The notes beneath the pieces were generated by a model. The model made no database searches and was not told where the DNA came from. It saw nothing but the letters and a program-made list of their open reading frames with translations. 64,000 nt of DNA from Leptospirales bacterium (GTDB lineage Bacteria > Spirochaetota > Leptospiria > Leptospirales > Leptonemataceae), in assembly GCA_019694685.1 (NCBI GenBank), contig JAIBBM010000001.1, forward strand, positions 62,001 through 126,000, read 5' to 3'. The position numbers and the translations under genes were made by a program. How positions within the stretch are numbered: the first letter of the stretch is position 1; each line of letters begins with the position of its first letter. Shown one piece after another: positions 25,299-34,560 of this stretch.

Positions 25299-27293
25299 CT
25301 ATATTCTGAAGAGTGTTACAGTCGATTGCAGATCGTTGGAAACGCCCTGCAGAGTGTTGGCCTGATTGGCCACTTTCACTGCATTTTGCGCTCCATCTTT
25401 TGCCACGTCCGTAATGCTCGAAATATTTTTGGTAACTTCACTCGTTGCCTGAGCCGATTGAACCACGTTGCTTGCAATTTCGCGCGTCGCGATAGATTGT
25501 TCCTGGACTGCCGCCGCGATACTTGAGTTCACTTCGTTTACCTGTGCGATCATGGCCGCGATATCAACGATGGCGCCCTGCGCGCTCTGAGCGCTTCCCT
25601 GAATCTCTGATACTCTCTGCTTGATCGTGTCCGCGGACTGCCTGGCCTGACGCGCGAGAGTTTTCACCTCTGCTGCGACGACTGAGAATCCACGACCTGC
25701 TTCTCCCGCACCAGCAGCTTCTACTGCGGCGTTCAAAGCCAGCAGGTTTGTCTGGTCCGCGATGTCTACGATGCCATCTATCACTTTGCCAATCTTTCGC
25801 GCATCTTCACCGAGCTGCTGGATAATCTTGTTTGCGCCGATTGCGGATTGATCCGCCTGTTGTGCGATCTGCGCTGCGTGCGTGGACTGCTTGGCAACTT
25901 CCGCGATGGAAATAGACATCTCTTCCGCCGAACCTGAAACAGATTGCATATTCTGATCCATCTGGGTAGCGGCAGACGCGATGTTCATAGACTGCGAAGA
26001 CATCTGTTCCGTCCCCGCCGCAAGCATCTGACTTGCGTCTGTCAAATCGCGCGCGGAACCCTGGAGGGTTCCAGTAGTGGCGACCATTTCTTTCACAACA
26101 CCGTGAATTGAAACCAGGAACTTATTGAGGCTTCTGGCCAATATCCCGAGCTCGTCATCCTGGTTCAAATCCAGGCGCGTGGTCAGGTCTCCTTGTTCCA
26201 CTTTCTGAACGCACTCCACTGCATCGGAAATCGGATTGGTGATACTCTGAACAATTGCAACCACGAGCGAAATCAGAAGCACAAGAAGGAATACTATAGA
26301 AAGACTTAGTATCCCAATCTTCAGAAGGAGAGAGTTGGTTCTCGCGTGCAAATGCTCAGAAACAATCGTCGAAATCCCTGTATTCAGGTCCCGGTAAGCA
26401 GATAGCGTATTGGTTGCAAGCGTCCCATATTCCGCAGGATCCATATCCTGAGCAACCAGCACGTGATTCTTGATAGTCACGTTCAAACGTGCGCGCTGGG
26501 CTTCTGCGGCTGTGATCAGGGCATTGAGCCGGGCCTTGAACTCCGGATCGTAACCATACGCGATCTCCGTATCCTGGTGCAAGCGACCCATCAACAGGTT
26601 TATTTCAGCCATCGATCTTTCTATGTCTTCGCGGTCTGAATCCGGCAACTTCTGCGTGATCAGAACGCGGCGTCCAATTCCTCGTTCCACTCCAGTTGCG
26701 TTCACAATGAGAGGCATAGTGCGTGAGAAAGAAACGATCAAATAGTTCGTGGCAGGATCCGGATCGATCACCAGGCCTGAATAACACCCGACCAGCTCGA
26801 TCATGTCTGTCTCAAGTTGGACGATTTCAGTGTGCCTGCGAAAGGTGAGGGCAACGTCTTTCTCAGAACTGTACGTGTGCATGATCTCGTCCCAGCCCTT
26901 CGTGATTTTAGACCATAGTTCGAAGACGCGCATTTCCTTGCCGTGACGGTCCGTAAACTTTGAAATGACTTTGCTATATTCAGCAACTTCCGTTTCAGCC
27001 TTCCGTAATTTCGTTTCTGTCCTACGATCGCCTCGCACTGCATCGATGGCGAATTGACGATGATCCATGATGGAGATTTGCATGGGAGCAATCGCATTGG
27101 CGTATTCTAGTCCTTGCTGTTCCAGCGCGGTCGCGCGAAGGTCGGTGATTTCATTGAACAGAATCCAGGCCGCGAGACACAGTGGAGGAACAACTGCGAT
27201 GATCAGCACCAGTTTGAGTCGCGCCTGAATCGTCGTGCTTTTGATGACCGGCGCATAAAAACGGTGGATGATGGCGGACAACTTCTCAGACAC
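25299..27293 (-). CDS. transmembrane methyl-accepting chemotaxis protein
   Basis: A 664-residue MCP. TM1 lies at about residues 28-47 and TM2 at about 325-352. Between them is a 275-residue, largely helical periplasmic ligand domain. HAMP (about 353-405) and the signalling domain with [23 protein letters not shown] follow. The ligand is unknown. As in the second MCP, the tip has Gly in place of the usual Arg of EAARAG. It stands at the head of the overlapping operon. Confidence 0.93.
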   Translation of the reverse strand: MSEKLSAIIHRFYAPVIKSTTIQARLKLVLIIAVVPPLCLAAWILFNEITDLRATALEQQGLEYANAIAPMQISIMDHRQFAIDAVRGDRRTETKLRKAETEVAEYSKVISKFTDRHGKEMRVFELWSKITKGWDEIMHTYSSEKDVALTFRRHTEIVQLETDMIELVGCYSGLVIDPDPATNYLIVSFSRTMPLIVNATGVERGIGRRVLITQKLPDSDREDIERSMAEINLLMGRLHQDTEIAYGYDPEFKARLNALITAAEAQRARLNVTIKNHVLVAQDMDPAEYGTLATNTLSAYRDLNTGISTIVSEHLHARTNSLLLKIGILSLSIVFLLVLLISLVVAIVQSITNPISDAVECVQKVEQGDLTTRLDLNQDDELGILARSLNKFLVSIHGVVKEMVATTGTLQGSARDLTDASQMLAAGTEQMSSQSMNIASAATQMDQNMQSVSGSAEEMSISIAEVAKQSTHAAQIAQQADQSAIGANKIIQQLGEDARKIGKVIDGIVDIADQTNLLALNAAVEAAGAGEAGRGFSVVAAEVKTLARQARQSADTIKQRVSEIQGSAQSAQGAIVDIAAMIAQVNEVNSSIAAAVQEQSIATREIASNVVQSAQATSEVTKNISSITDVAKDGAQNAVKVANQANTLQGVSNDLQSTVTLFRI

Positions 27294-27395
27294 CTGCGAA
27301 CCTCATGTTTCTGATTTACAGTAACATGAATGTCAGGATGGTTCAATTGGTAGTGGTGCTTGTTTTTTCAGTACGAGTACGGAACCTTGCAATGG

Positions 27396-28076
27396 TTAAA
27401 TGAGCGCTTTCTGCATGGCGAATTTTACAAGGCCCTGCACATTCGAAATTTTCAGCTTTTGCATCATTCGCGCGCGATGAGACTCGACTGTACGAACACT
27501 GAGAATCAATCTCTTCGCGATGTCTTTGTTCATCAATCCTTGTGCGATGAGCTTGAGCACTTCCAGTTCACGTTTGGAGAGTAGATCCAGCGAGGTTTGT
27601 GATTGCTGGATCGTGGCATAGTCCTCCACCATCATCTTGCGAATATCTTCTGAATAGTATTTTGAACCGGAATGAACCGTGCGAATGGCGGAAAGTAGCC
27701 TTTCAAAGATCTCTTCTTTGATCACGTATCCGTCCACCTGCCGTTGGATCGCCGCCTGAAAAAACTCGCGATCCCGATGCATAGTCAGAGCGATGATACG
27801 AACATTTGGAAATCGTTGCTTGATTTCCTCGAGACAGGTCAATCCATCCATTCCAGGCAACGTGAGATCCAGTAGCACAATGTCACACGACGTTGTCTGG
27901 AGCCTCTCAAGTGCTTCCTCTGCACTCGCTGCTTCGCCAACCACCGCGATGCCAGAATCTTCTTCGAGCAGTTTCTGGAGGCCAAGGCGAAAAAGCGCAT
28001 GATCCTCCACATGAAAAACACGGATGGAGGCGACCGGCGACGAAGTCGCGCGAGATCTAACGAGAGTAGATTTCAT
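27396..28076 (-). CDS. NarL/FixJ-type response regulator
   Basis: A 226-residue regulator with a receiver (acidic VEDH, Asp70 in VLLDLTLPGMDG, Lys in VIKEE) and a C-terminal LuxR-type HTH (LSKRELEVLKLIAQGLMNKDIAKRL, then SVRTVESHRARMMQKL). It activates or represses transcription when phosphorylated. It lies just upstream of the chemotaxis operon on the same strand (102-base gap), so it may control it; no cognate kinase is directly adjacent. Confidence 0.92.
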   Translation of the reverse strand: MKSTLVRSRATSSPVASIRVFHVEDHALFRLGLQKLLEEDSGIAVVGEAASAEEALERLQTTSCDIVLLDLTLPGMDGLTCLEEIKQRFPNVRIIALTMHRDREFFQAAIQRQVDGYVIKEEIFERLLSAIRTVHSGSKYYSEDIRKMMVEDYATIQQSQTSLDLLSKRELEVLKLIAQGLMNKDIAKRLILSVRTVESHRARMMQKLKISNVQGLVKFAMQKALI

Positions 28077-28148
28077 ACGACCAGACCAATGTACGCGAAG
28101 AGAGATTGGGCGGCAAGACAGTTCAGATTATTTATGTTCGCTTTCGCC

Positions 28149-29843
28149 TTACGACCATGAACGACGTGCGAAAGCCAGAAATTCCTTTTCCACAATTGGA
28201 GGGCTGTACAGAAACCCTTGCACCTCTTCGCATCCATGCGAAGCCAAAAAATCGGCCTGCTCCACCTTTTCTACGCCTTCACCAACGAGAATGAGTCCCA
28301 AACTCTTTCCGAGCTGGCATATCGCACGCACGATGTTCGCGTCCGACTCATCTCCTGGCAAATCGCGCACGAAAGAGCGATCGATCTTCAACTTGTTGAG
28401 CGGAAGCATCTTCAAATAGCGAAGCGAAGAGTAGCCACATCCAAAATCGTCTACAGCCAGCTGCAGCCCCAGTTCGCGTACTTGCTTGAATAGGGCAACG
28501 GACCTATGGATGTCCTTGATCAAGAACGTTTCTGTGATTTCCAGTTCGAGAGAATTCGTGTGGCCGCCGAGAGATTGCAGAAGAGGCAGAAAATCGGCAC
28601 TTTCAAGCTGGCGGCCGCTGACGTTCACTGCCAGAGTAAAATCCTCCGGCAAACCTTGCATTTTCCATTCGGATAACTTCTTCGCACTCTCCGAAAGCAC
28701 CCAGTTTCCGATTTGATCAATGGTCCCGGATTCTTCCGCGACTGGAATAAAAACCGACGGGGGAACATTGCCCAGCCTGGGATGGGTCCAGCGCACGAGG
28801 GCTTCTGCGCCTACGACGCGACCCGGAAGCAAAACACGAGGCTGAAAAACGAGATGAAATTCATTTCGCGCGAGAGCCTGACGCAATTCACTCTCCAGAA
28901 ATAGTTGGTCCCCCAGGCGAGTCTCCATGGATTCATCAAAAATGCGAAAGCCTGTTCCACCCGACGCTTCCGCATACTTTGCCGCGACGCGTGCATTTCT
29001 CAGCGCGCTTTCGAATGGCACATCGTGCTTGAGTTGGGACATACCGAACAGCCCGGGCAGATGAAGAAGTCGCTCGTTGCACTCAAGGCAAGAGTGAAAG
29101 AGGCGAAGACATTGTTCTGCGTGAACTGAGGCCCCAGCCTCGTCCGCATTCAGGACAAAGAATGCAAGCTCATCGCGCCCTATGCGAAACACTGCGGAAC
29201 CCGTCCCAGTCATCAACCGTTCCGAAATAGCTCGAATGATGCAGCGAACATCATCTGCAGCTACCATGGGCGCAATTCTTTCGAGACCAGGAAACCTGGC
29301 GATCACCAGGTATCCATTCTCGTCTCTTGCGAAAGTTTCGTATTCCGCCTTTAGAAGTGGCTCCAGTGGAAGCTCCGTAGTTTCGTCGAAGCTTGCGGAA
29401 AAAATAAGCCTCTGTTCTTGCATTGCGAAATTCTCGCGATATCTTCTCTCGATGACCTGGTTTCTTCTGATCCGAGCCTGAATAGAGGCAATGAGTTCAT
29501 CTGGATGAAACGGCTTGCTCAAGTAATCGTCCGCACCGGACATCATTCCTTCGCGCAAATCCTCCGCGCCTCCACGGCTCGTGAGAAAAATAAACGGAAT
29601 ATGCTGAAGCCTGGGATCCTGCTGCACGGAACGGAGGATTCTAAAACCGTCCATGTCTGGCAGATTGATGTCACACAGAATCACATCTGGATCCTCTTGA
29701 CCCGCAGCCTCAAGTCCACTCGACCCGTCTGATCTGCAGACGGGTTCGTAACCTCTTTCTTCAAGGATGGATCGAATCGCCTGAGTAACCACAGGATTGT
29801 CTTCGATTACAAGCACTTTGCAATCTACCGGATTCACGCCCAC
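28149..29843 (-). CDS. receiver-GGDEF(degenerate)-EAL phosphodiesterase
   Basis: A 564-residue protein. The receiver (1-130) has Asp in ILCDINLPDMDG and Lys in LSKPF. The GGDEF-like domain has an active-site motif reading GRDEL (in RIGRDELAFF), so cyclase activity is unlikely. The EAL domain is intact: EALVRW, ITETF, DDFGCGYSS, IDRSF and GEGVE. It should degrade cyclic di-GMP under phosphorylation control, linking two-component signalling to motility. The start is GTG at 29843; another GTG two codons later is possible. Confidence 0.92.
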   Translation of the reverse strand: MGVNPVDCKVLVIEDNPVVTQAIRSILEERGYEPVCRSDGSSGLEAAGQEDPDVILCDINLPDMDGFRILRSVQQDPRLQHIPFIFLTSRGGAEDLREGMMSGADDYLSKPFHPDELIASIQARIRRNQVIERRYRENFAMQEQRLIFSASFDETTELPLEPLLKAEYETFARDENGYLVIARFPGLERIAPMVAADDVRCIIRAISERLMTGTGSAVFRIGRDELAFFVLNADEAGASVHAEQCLRLFHSCLECNERLLHLPGLFGMSQLKHDVPFESALRNARVAAKYAEASGGTGFRIFDESMETRLGDQLFLESELRQALARNEFHLVFQPRVLLPGRVVGAEALVRWTHPRLGNVPPSVFIPVAEESGTIDQIGNWVLSESAKKLSEWKMQGLPEDFTLAVNVSGRQLESADFLPLLQSLGGHTNSLELEITETFLIKDIHRSVALFKQVRELGLQLAVDDFGCGYSSLRYLKMLPLNKLKIDRSFVRDLPGDESDANIVRAICQLGKSLGLILVGEGVEKVEQADFLASHGCEEVQGFLYSPPIVEKEFLAFARRSWS

Positions 29844-29916
29844 ATCCTACAATGCGGGAAGATTAGTTTCAATAGGTAGTGCGACTATTTTTTTGAGTAC
29901 TTCTACGTACGCGACT

Positions 29917-31080
29917 TTAGCCCTTCACGCACAAAACCTGTTTCAGTTCATGAACGATTCCCACCAGATCCGATTGATCCGCCATCACCTGTGCGATATC
30001 TTTGTACGCGCCAGGAATTTCATCCAGTACTCCGTGATCCTTTCTGCATTCCACTCCGCTGGTTTGTTCGCGCAAATCTTTTTCCGTGAAAGTGCGCTTA
30101 GCTTGAGTTCTGCTCATGCGACGACCTGCACCGTGCGAAGCGCTTTCGAAGGCATCTGGATGGCCCAGCCCTCGAACTATGAATGATCGTGTTCCCATGG
30201 ACCCCGGAATGATTCCCATTTCTCCACGTCCTGCACGGATGGCGCCCTTTCGCGTAACAAAAACCTTCTCACCAAAATGGACTTCCTCGGCTACATAGTT
30301 GTGATGACACATGATTGGTCTTTGAAACTTTACGCTCGGAAAGAATTCACGCATCACATCCTGATAAATTTCAAACATGGTTTCCCTGTTCAAGAAGGCA
30401 TATCTCTGCGCCCAGTAAAGGTCACGTCTGTACGCCTCCATTTCCGGTGTTCCCGAGAGGAAAACCGCCAGATCTCGATCCGGCAGCTTTTGATTGTGAA
30501 TCAGCTTCTTTGCAATGGAAATGTGTAGTTCCGCTAGCGTCTTACCAATGTTACGCGATCCAGAATGAAGCATCAACCAGACTCTCTGCTCTGTATCCAG
30601 ACAAAGCTCTATAAAATGGTTTCCGCCACCCAGTGTGCCACATTGATGAATTGCTTTCTTTTCCAGTTTCTGCACCAGGGGATGAAGCTTTCCAAATTCG
30701 GAAAAAAACTTAACTTCTGATTTTCGCACTCGAGCCTGAGAATGCTCCTTGTGTCCTACCGGGATCATTGCTTCTATGCGCGATCGGATGGCTCCCAGGT
30801 GGTCCGGAAGATCTGACGCTTTCAGGCTGGTCTGCACTGCTCCCATTCCACAACCGATGTCCACTCCGACTGCCGCGGGCGAAATAGCTTCGCGTGTCGC
30901 AATCACAGATCCGATCGTTGCGCCGATTCCCAGATGAACATCTGGCATCGCGGCCACATGGCGAAATACCCACGGAAGAGAGGCGATATTCTTCAGCTGC
31001 ACAAGCGCGCCGCTTTCCACATCCTCAAGGCGCGTCCACAGTTTGACAGGAATCTTACCCGGGATTTCCGAAATCGGCAC
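29917..31080 (-). CDS. rtcB: RNA-splicing ligase RtcB
   Basis: A 387-residue GTP- and Mn-dependent RNA ligase that joins 2',3'-cyclic phosphate or 3'-phosphate ends to 5'-OH ends. Visible motifs are GVDIGCGM, the metal-binding GGGNHFIEL, HSGSRNIG, CHHNYV, GSMGTRSF and SASHGAGRRMSR, which holds the histidine that takes GMP. It is shorter than E. coli RtcB (408) but complete. The GTG start overlaps the uvrB stop by one base, so it is coupled to a DNA repair gene. No archease, rtcA or rtcR is present. Confidence 0.94.
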   Translation of the reverse strand: MPISEIPGKIPVKLWTRLEDVESGALVQLKNIASLPWVFRHVAAMPDVHLGIGATIGSVIATREAISPAAVGVDIGCGMGAVQTSLKASDLPDHLGAIRSRIEAMIPVGHKEHSQARVRKSEVKFFSEFGKLHPLVQKLEKKAIHQCGTLGGGNHFIELCLDTEQRVWLMLHSGSRNIGKTLAELHISIAKKLIHNQKLPDRDLAVFLSGTPEMEAYRRDLYWAQRYAFLNRETMFEIYQDVMREFFPSVKFQRPIMCHHNYVAEEVHFGEKVFVTRKGAIRAGRGEMGIIPGSMGTRSFIVRGLGHPDAFESASHGAGRRMSRTQAKRTFTEKDLREQTSGVECRKDHGVLDEIPGAYKDIAQVMADQSDLVGIVHELKQVLCVKG

Positions 31081-33155
31081 TAACGCCTGCCCTTTCTGCC
31101 GCGCATCTGTGTTGTCTGTCCTTGCTTCTTTCCGCTCTTTTTCTGAGCGAGTTTCATAAAATCGACTTTCTCCCCTTTTTCCACGGACAGCATCGCATCG
31201 CGAAGAAGGGCTGCCTTTTCAAACTCCATATTGGCCGCTGCCTGTAGCATGGCCCGGCGGAGTTCTTCCATCTGCTCTTTTGCAGACATTTCATCAGTGA
31301 TTTTTAGCTGCGCCCCAATCTCCTCTACGATCTTCTCCTCTACATCCGCGAGATTCTCGCGTTCGATCATGTCGTAGATTTCTTTGCGAATGGTCTGCGG
31401 AGTGATTCCTTCCTTCTCATTGTGAGCCGCCTGAATGGCGCGACGACGTTTTGTTTCTGCCATCGCGTTTTCCATAGAAGGAGTGATTTTATCCGCGTAG
31501 AGAATTGCTTTTCCGTGCAAGTTCCGCGCAGCCCGACCAATGGTCTGGATCAATGAACGAGCATTCCTGAGAAAACCCTCTTTGTCCGCATCCAGGATGG
31601 CCACCAGAGAGACTTCTGGAATATCCAGACCCTCTCGTAACAAATTCACACCTACCAGAACATCGTACTTTCCTTTGCGCAAATCGCGAATGATTTCCAC
31701 GCGTTCCATGGTCTGCACCTCTGAATGCAGATAGGCGACCTTGATATCCAGATCCGAAAGGTAGTCGGACAGATCTTCCGCCATCTTCTTGGTAAGTGTT
31801 GTGATGAGGACGCGCTCGGACACGGCGGTGCGTTTTCGAACTTCCAGCATAAGATCTTCAATCTGATTCTTGACTGGCCGAACCTCTACTTCCGGATCAA
31901 GCAGTCCCGTTGGACGAATGAGCTGCTCTACCGTTACTTCCGCGTTTTTTGACTCGTAGTCTGCGGGAGTGGCGCTCACATACATTACGTTTTTCGCGAG
32001 ACTTTCAAATTCTTTGAAATTCAGAGGGCGATTGTCCAGAGCGGACGGAAGCCTGAATCCAAAGTCAACTAACGTCTGTTTCCTGGCACGATCTCCTTCA
32101 AACATTCCACCGATTTGAGGAATCGTCACGTGACTCTCGTCAATGATGACCACAAAGTCATCTGGAAAGTAGTCGATCAGACAGGCGGGCCTTTCTCCGG
32201 CTTTCCTCCCGGAAAGAGGTCTGGAATAGTTTTCTATGCCATTGCAGTATCCCATCTCCGTCAGCATTTCCAGATCATATCGGGTTCGGTGATCTATTCG
32301 CTCCGCTTCAAGAAGTTTCCCTTTTTCTTTGAAGAAAGCAATCTGAGCCTCCAGCTCCTGTCGGATGACTTCCACTGCATCTTTTAAACGAGGTGGAGAG
32401 GTGATGAAATGTTTCGCAGGGTAGATGATGGCTCTCTTCATCTTATCGAGCGAACGCCCTGTCAGAGGATCAAACATAGAAATCGCTTCAATCTCATCTC
32501 CAAACCATTCCACCCGGATTCCTTCCTGTCTGTATGCTGGAAAGATTTCGAGAGTGTCCCCTCTTGCGCGAAACGTCCCGCGCGCCGGTGCAATGTCATT
32601 GCGAACGTACTGAATGTGAAGGAGTTGTCGAATCACGTCATTACGATCTATCTCCAGACCCTGATCAATCATCACAAGGCTGTGACTGTATTCTTCGGGA
32701 GAACCCAGACCATAAATGCAAGAAACGGAGGACACAATGACAACGTCGCGTCTCTCAAGCAAGCTTGCCGTCGCGCGAAGGCGCAACCGATCGATCTCCT
32801 CGTTTATGGACGCATCTTTCTCAATGTATGTATCGCTCGATGCTACGTACGCTTCTGGTTGATAATAATCGTAGTAAGAAACAAAATACTCCACTGCGTT
32901 TTCCGGAAAGAATTCCCGGAATTCTCTATAGAGCTGTGCAGCGAGAGTCTTGTTGTGAGTGAGTATGAGCGCTGGCTTTTGAATTCCCTCCAGAAAGGAC
33001 GCCATGGTATACGTTTTACCTGAACCGGTAACGCCCACCAGGCAGAGTTTTTGTTTCCCTTGATTGTACGCGTCCACCAGCTGTGCTATGGCGTGCGGTT
33101 GATCCCCCGCTGCTTTGTATTCCGAAACCAGTCTAAATCTTCTTTCTTCAGCCAC
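31080..33155 (-). CDS. uvrB: excinuclease ABC subunit B
   Basis: UvrB helicase-like damage verifier of nucleotide excision repair, about 690 residues. The Walker A motif is GVTGSGKT, the beta-hairpin is [15 protein letters not shown], the DEAD-like motif is IIDESH, and motif VI is QTIGRAARN. The C-terminal UVR motif ([27 protein letters not shown]) binds UvrC, and a basic tail follows. I chose GTG at 33155, which gives the usual N-terminus near [17 protein letters not shown] at 33182 is also open. rtcB is co-transcribed downstream. Confidence 0.96.
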   Translation of the reverse strand: MAEERRFRLVSEYKAAGDQPHAIAQLVDAYNQGKQKLCLVGVTGSGKTYTMASFLEGIQKPALILTHNKTLAAQLYREFREFFPENAVEYFVSYYDYYQPEAYVASSDTYIEKDASINEEIDRLRLRATASLLERRDVVIVSSVSCIYGLGSPEEYSHSLVMIDQGLEIDRNDVIRQLLHIQYVRNDIAPARGTFRARGDTLEIFPAYRQEGIRVEWFGDEIEAISMFDPLTGRSLDKMKRAIIYPAKHFITSPPRLKDAVEVIRQELEAQIAFFKEKGKLLEAERIDHRTRYDLEMLTEMGYCNGIENYSRPLSGRKAGERPACLIDYFPDDFVVIIDESHVTIPQIGGMFEGDRARKQTLVDFGFRLPSALDNRPLNFKEFESLAKNVMYVSATPADYESKNAEVTVEQLIRPTGLLDPEVEVRPVKNQIEDLMLEVRKRTAVSERVLITTLTKKMAEDLSDYLSDLDIKVAYLHSEVQTMERVEIIRDLRKGKYDVLVGVNLLREGLDIPEVSLVAILDADKEGFLRNARSLIQTIGRAARNLHGKAILYADKITPSMENAMAETKRRRAIQAAHNEKEGITPQTIRKEIYDMIERENLADVEEKIVEEIGAQLKITDEMSAKEQMEELRRAMLQAAANMEFEKAALLRDAMLSVEKGEKVDFMKLAQKKSGKKQGQTTQMRGRKGRR

Positions 33156-33249
33156 GGGAGAAGGAAGCCAGGAGGCAGACAACGGTCAACTGCAAGGGGC
33201 CATTTTTTTGCTATCTGGAGGCGCGGGACTGGTTATTTTGAGATTCGCG

Positions 33250-33278
33250 GGAACGAATGGTCCTCCCGCCGGGTCTTA
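33250..33278 (+). promoter_or_regulatory. candidate ECF sigma factor promoter
   Basis: GGAACG (33250-33255), a 17-base spacer, then GTCTTA (33273-33278) fits the general ECF pattern (GGAAC near -35, GTC near -10). It lies just upstream of the operon that encodes an ECF sigma factor, the expected place for autoregulation. The inferred leader is only about ten bases, which argues for some caution. Confidence 0.45.
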
Positions 33279-33294
33279 CGATTGGGAAACGGCA

Positions 33295-33753
33295 ATGAAT
33301 AACAAGTATGTATTTGGCGCAGCGGGCGTGGTTCTGGGTGCCTGCCTGACGGTGGGTGCCGGCGCGGCTATGTGGAGATGCTACGGCCCCATGGGATCGC
33401 CTGAAACTAGAGCGGCCTGGGTTGTAAAAAAACTTTCATCTGATCTGGATCTGGACGCCACTCAGATCCAGAAACTCACAGCCATCAAGGACGAAGTTCT
33501 CAAACACAGAGCAGCCACCGCCAGTGGTCGCGAAGAGATGCACAAGGCTGTGCTCGCCCAGGTGGAGTCGGCGAACGTGGATAAGGCAGCACTCAACAAA
33601 ATTTTCGACTCTCACATGAGCGACATGAAAGACAGCAGAGTGTTTCTCATTGATAAATTCGCAGAGTTTCATTCTATTTTGCGAGATGATCAGAAGAAGA
33701 CACTCAAAAAGAAGATGGAACACTTCCTGATGTCTCACGATGCGCCAATCTGA
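33295..33753 (+). CDS. Spy/CnrX-like periplasmic sensor protein
   Basis: A 152-residue protein with an N-terminal hydrophobic anchor (YVFGAAGVVLGACLTVGAGAAM) and a periplasmic all-helical hairpin of the Spy/CpxP/CnrX type (SSDLDLDATQIQKLTAIKDEVLKH, then HSILRDDQKKTLKKKM, an LTxxQ-like repeat pattern). Family members bind metals or unfolded envelope proteins. The stop overlaps the ATG of the sigma gene (TGATG), so it is probably the sensor of the adjacent ECF system, as CnrX is for CnrH. ATG at 33295 is chosen; the upstream open frame looks non-coding and holds the candidate promoter. Confidence 0.82.
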   Translation: MNNKYVFGAAGVVLGACLTVGAGAAMWRCYGPMGSPETRAAWVVKKLSSDLDLDATQIQKLTAIKDEVLKHRAATASGREEMHKAVLAQVESANVDKAALNKIFDSHMSDMKDSRVFLIDKFAEFHSILRDDQKKTLKKKMEHFLMSHDAPI

Positions 33754-34271
33754 TGGGGACAATGACGGAAGCAGAATTTACTGAAATCGTCGAAAGCACG
33801 AAGAGAGTCGTACTCTCTGCGATCGAGAAAAATCTGTACCCGCGGTTCCTTCATGCAATCGATGATGTAGTGCAGGAGACGTATCTTCGTGCATACAAAA
33901 GCCTGCAGAAGAAACAATTCGAAGGCAGATCTGCACTGACCACCTGGCTTTATACGATCGCACGAAACGAGTCGATTCGAATGAATGAGAAACTTGGTCG
34001 CGAAGACAAGAAAATAGCCAAATTGCAGGCCGAACCAGACAGAGAGCCCGCTCCTCAGTCCGATAACAATTCAGAAGACATGATGGGATGGGTGAAGCGG
34101 TTGCCTGCGCGATACATGCAAGTTATTAAAATGTATTTGGGCGGATCCAGTGAAAAGGAAATCGCAGATCGTCTTGAAATCAGCCCGGGAACCGTGAAGT
34201 CCAGGGCACACCGGGCAAGAGAAATGATGCGAAAGATGATGGAGAAGGAGGGACAACATGCAGTCAAGTGA
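33753..34271 (+). CDS. ECF-type RNA polymerase sigma factor
   Basis: A 172-residue group 4 sigma factor. Region 2 includes HAIDDVVQETYLRAYKSL and ALTTWLYTIARNE; region 4 is LPARYMQVIKMYLGGSSEKEIADRLEISPGTVKSRAHRAREMM. There is no C-terminal extension. It overlaps the Spy-like gene by one base and the following membrane protein gene by 14 bases, the usual sensor, sigma, anti-sigma clustering. It should transcribe its own operon and envelope genes (inference). Confidence 0.92.
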   Translation: MGTMTEAEFTEIVESTKRVVLSAIEKNLYPRFLHAIDDVVQETYLRAYKSLQKKQFEGRSALTTWLYTIARNESIRMNEKLGREDKKIAKLQAEPDREPAPQSDNNSEDMMGWVKRLPARYMQVIKMYLGGSSEKEIADRLEISPGTVKSRAHRAREMMRKMMEKEGQHAVK

Positions 34272-34560
34272 TCAAGCATTGAAACACGAAATTGAGAGCA
34301 GATGCTCCAGTCATGAGTGGACGTGCAACGTTGCCAGAATGGTATCAGGCACGGTGCGAAGAAGAATTAGAATTCGCAATACGGTCATTGCCGTGACGTT
34401 CTCTGTTCTGCTTCCTGCAGGTTTAACCGCAAGCGGCCATATGGAAAGAGCAGCGTATGCTCTTCTCGATTCTATGGTTGGAGTTCGTCACCAGCTGGTA
34501 ATTCAACCGGTAACCACAGAGGAAGTAGATACCCTCATCGAAATCGCTCTCAATAATTGA
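34258..34560 (+). CDS. single-pass membrane protein, probable anti-sigma factor
   Basis: A 100-residue protein with a cytoplasmic N-terminus (about residues 1-40, basic), one membrane segment (TVIAVTFSVLLPAGLTAS, about 42-60) and a short periplasmic tail. No zinc-binding HxxxCxxC anti-sigma motif is present, as in CnrY-type anti-sigmas, which are also short and single-pass. Its overlap with the sigma gene supports the role. The 3' end overlaps the convergent MocR gene by 11 bases. Confidence 0.72.
   Translation: MQSSDQALKHEIESRCSSHEWTCNVARMVSGTVRRRIRIRNTVIAVTFSVLLPAGLTASGHMERAAYALLDSMVGVRHQLVIQPVTTEEVDTLIEIALNN

Noticed and set aside
29844..29916. Terminator-like TAGT-GCG-ACTA plus T-run between rtcB and the GGDEF-EAL gene
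   Set aside because: The T-run is on the plus strand whereas both flanking genes are on the minus strand, and the stem is only four pairs.
32409..33023. 204-residue plus-strand open frame inside uvrB
   Set aside because: Antisense to conserved UvrB helicase motifs; no independent features.
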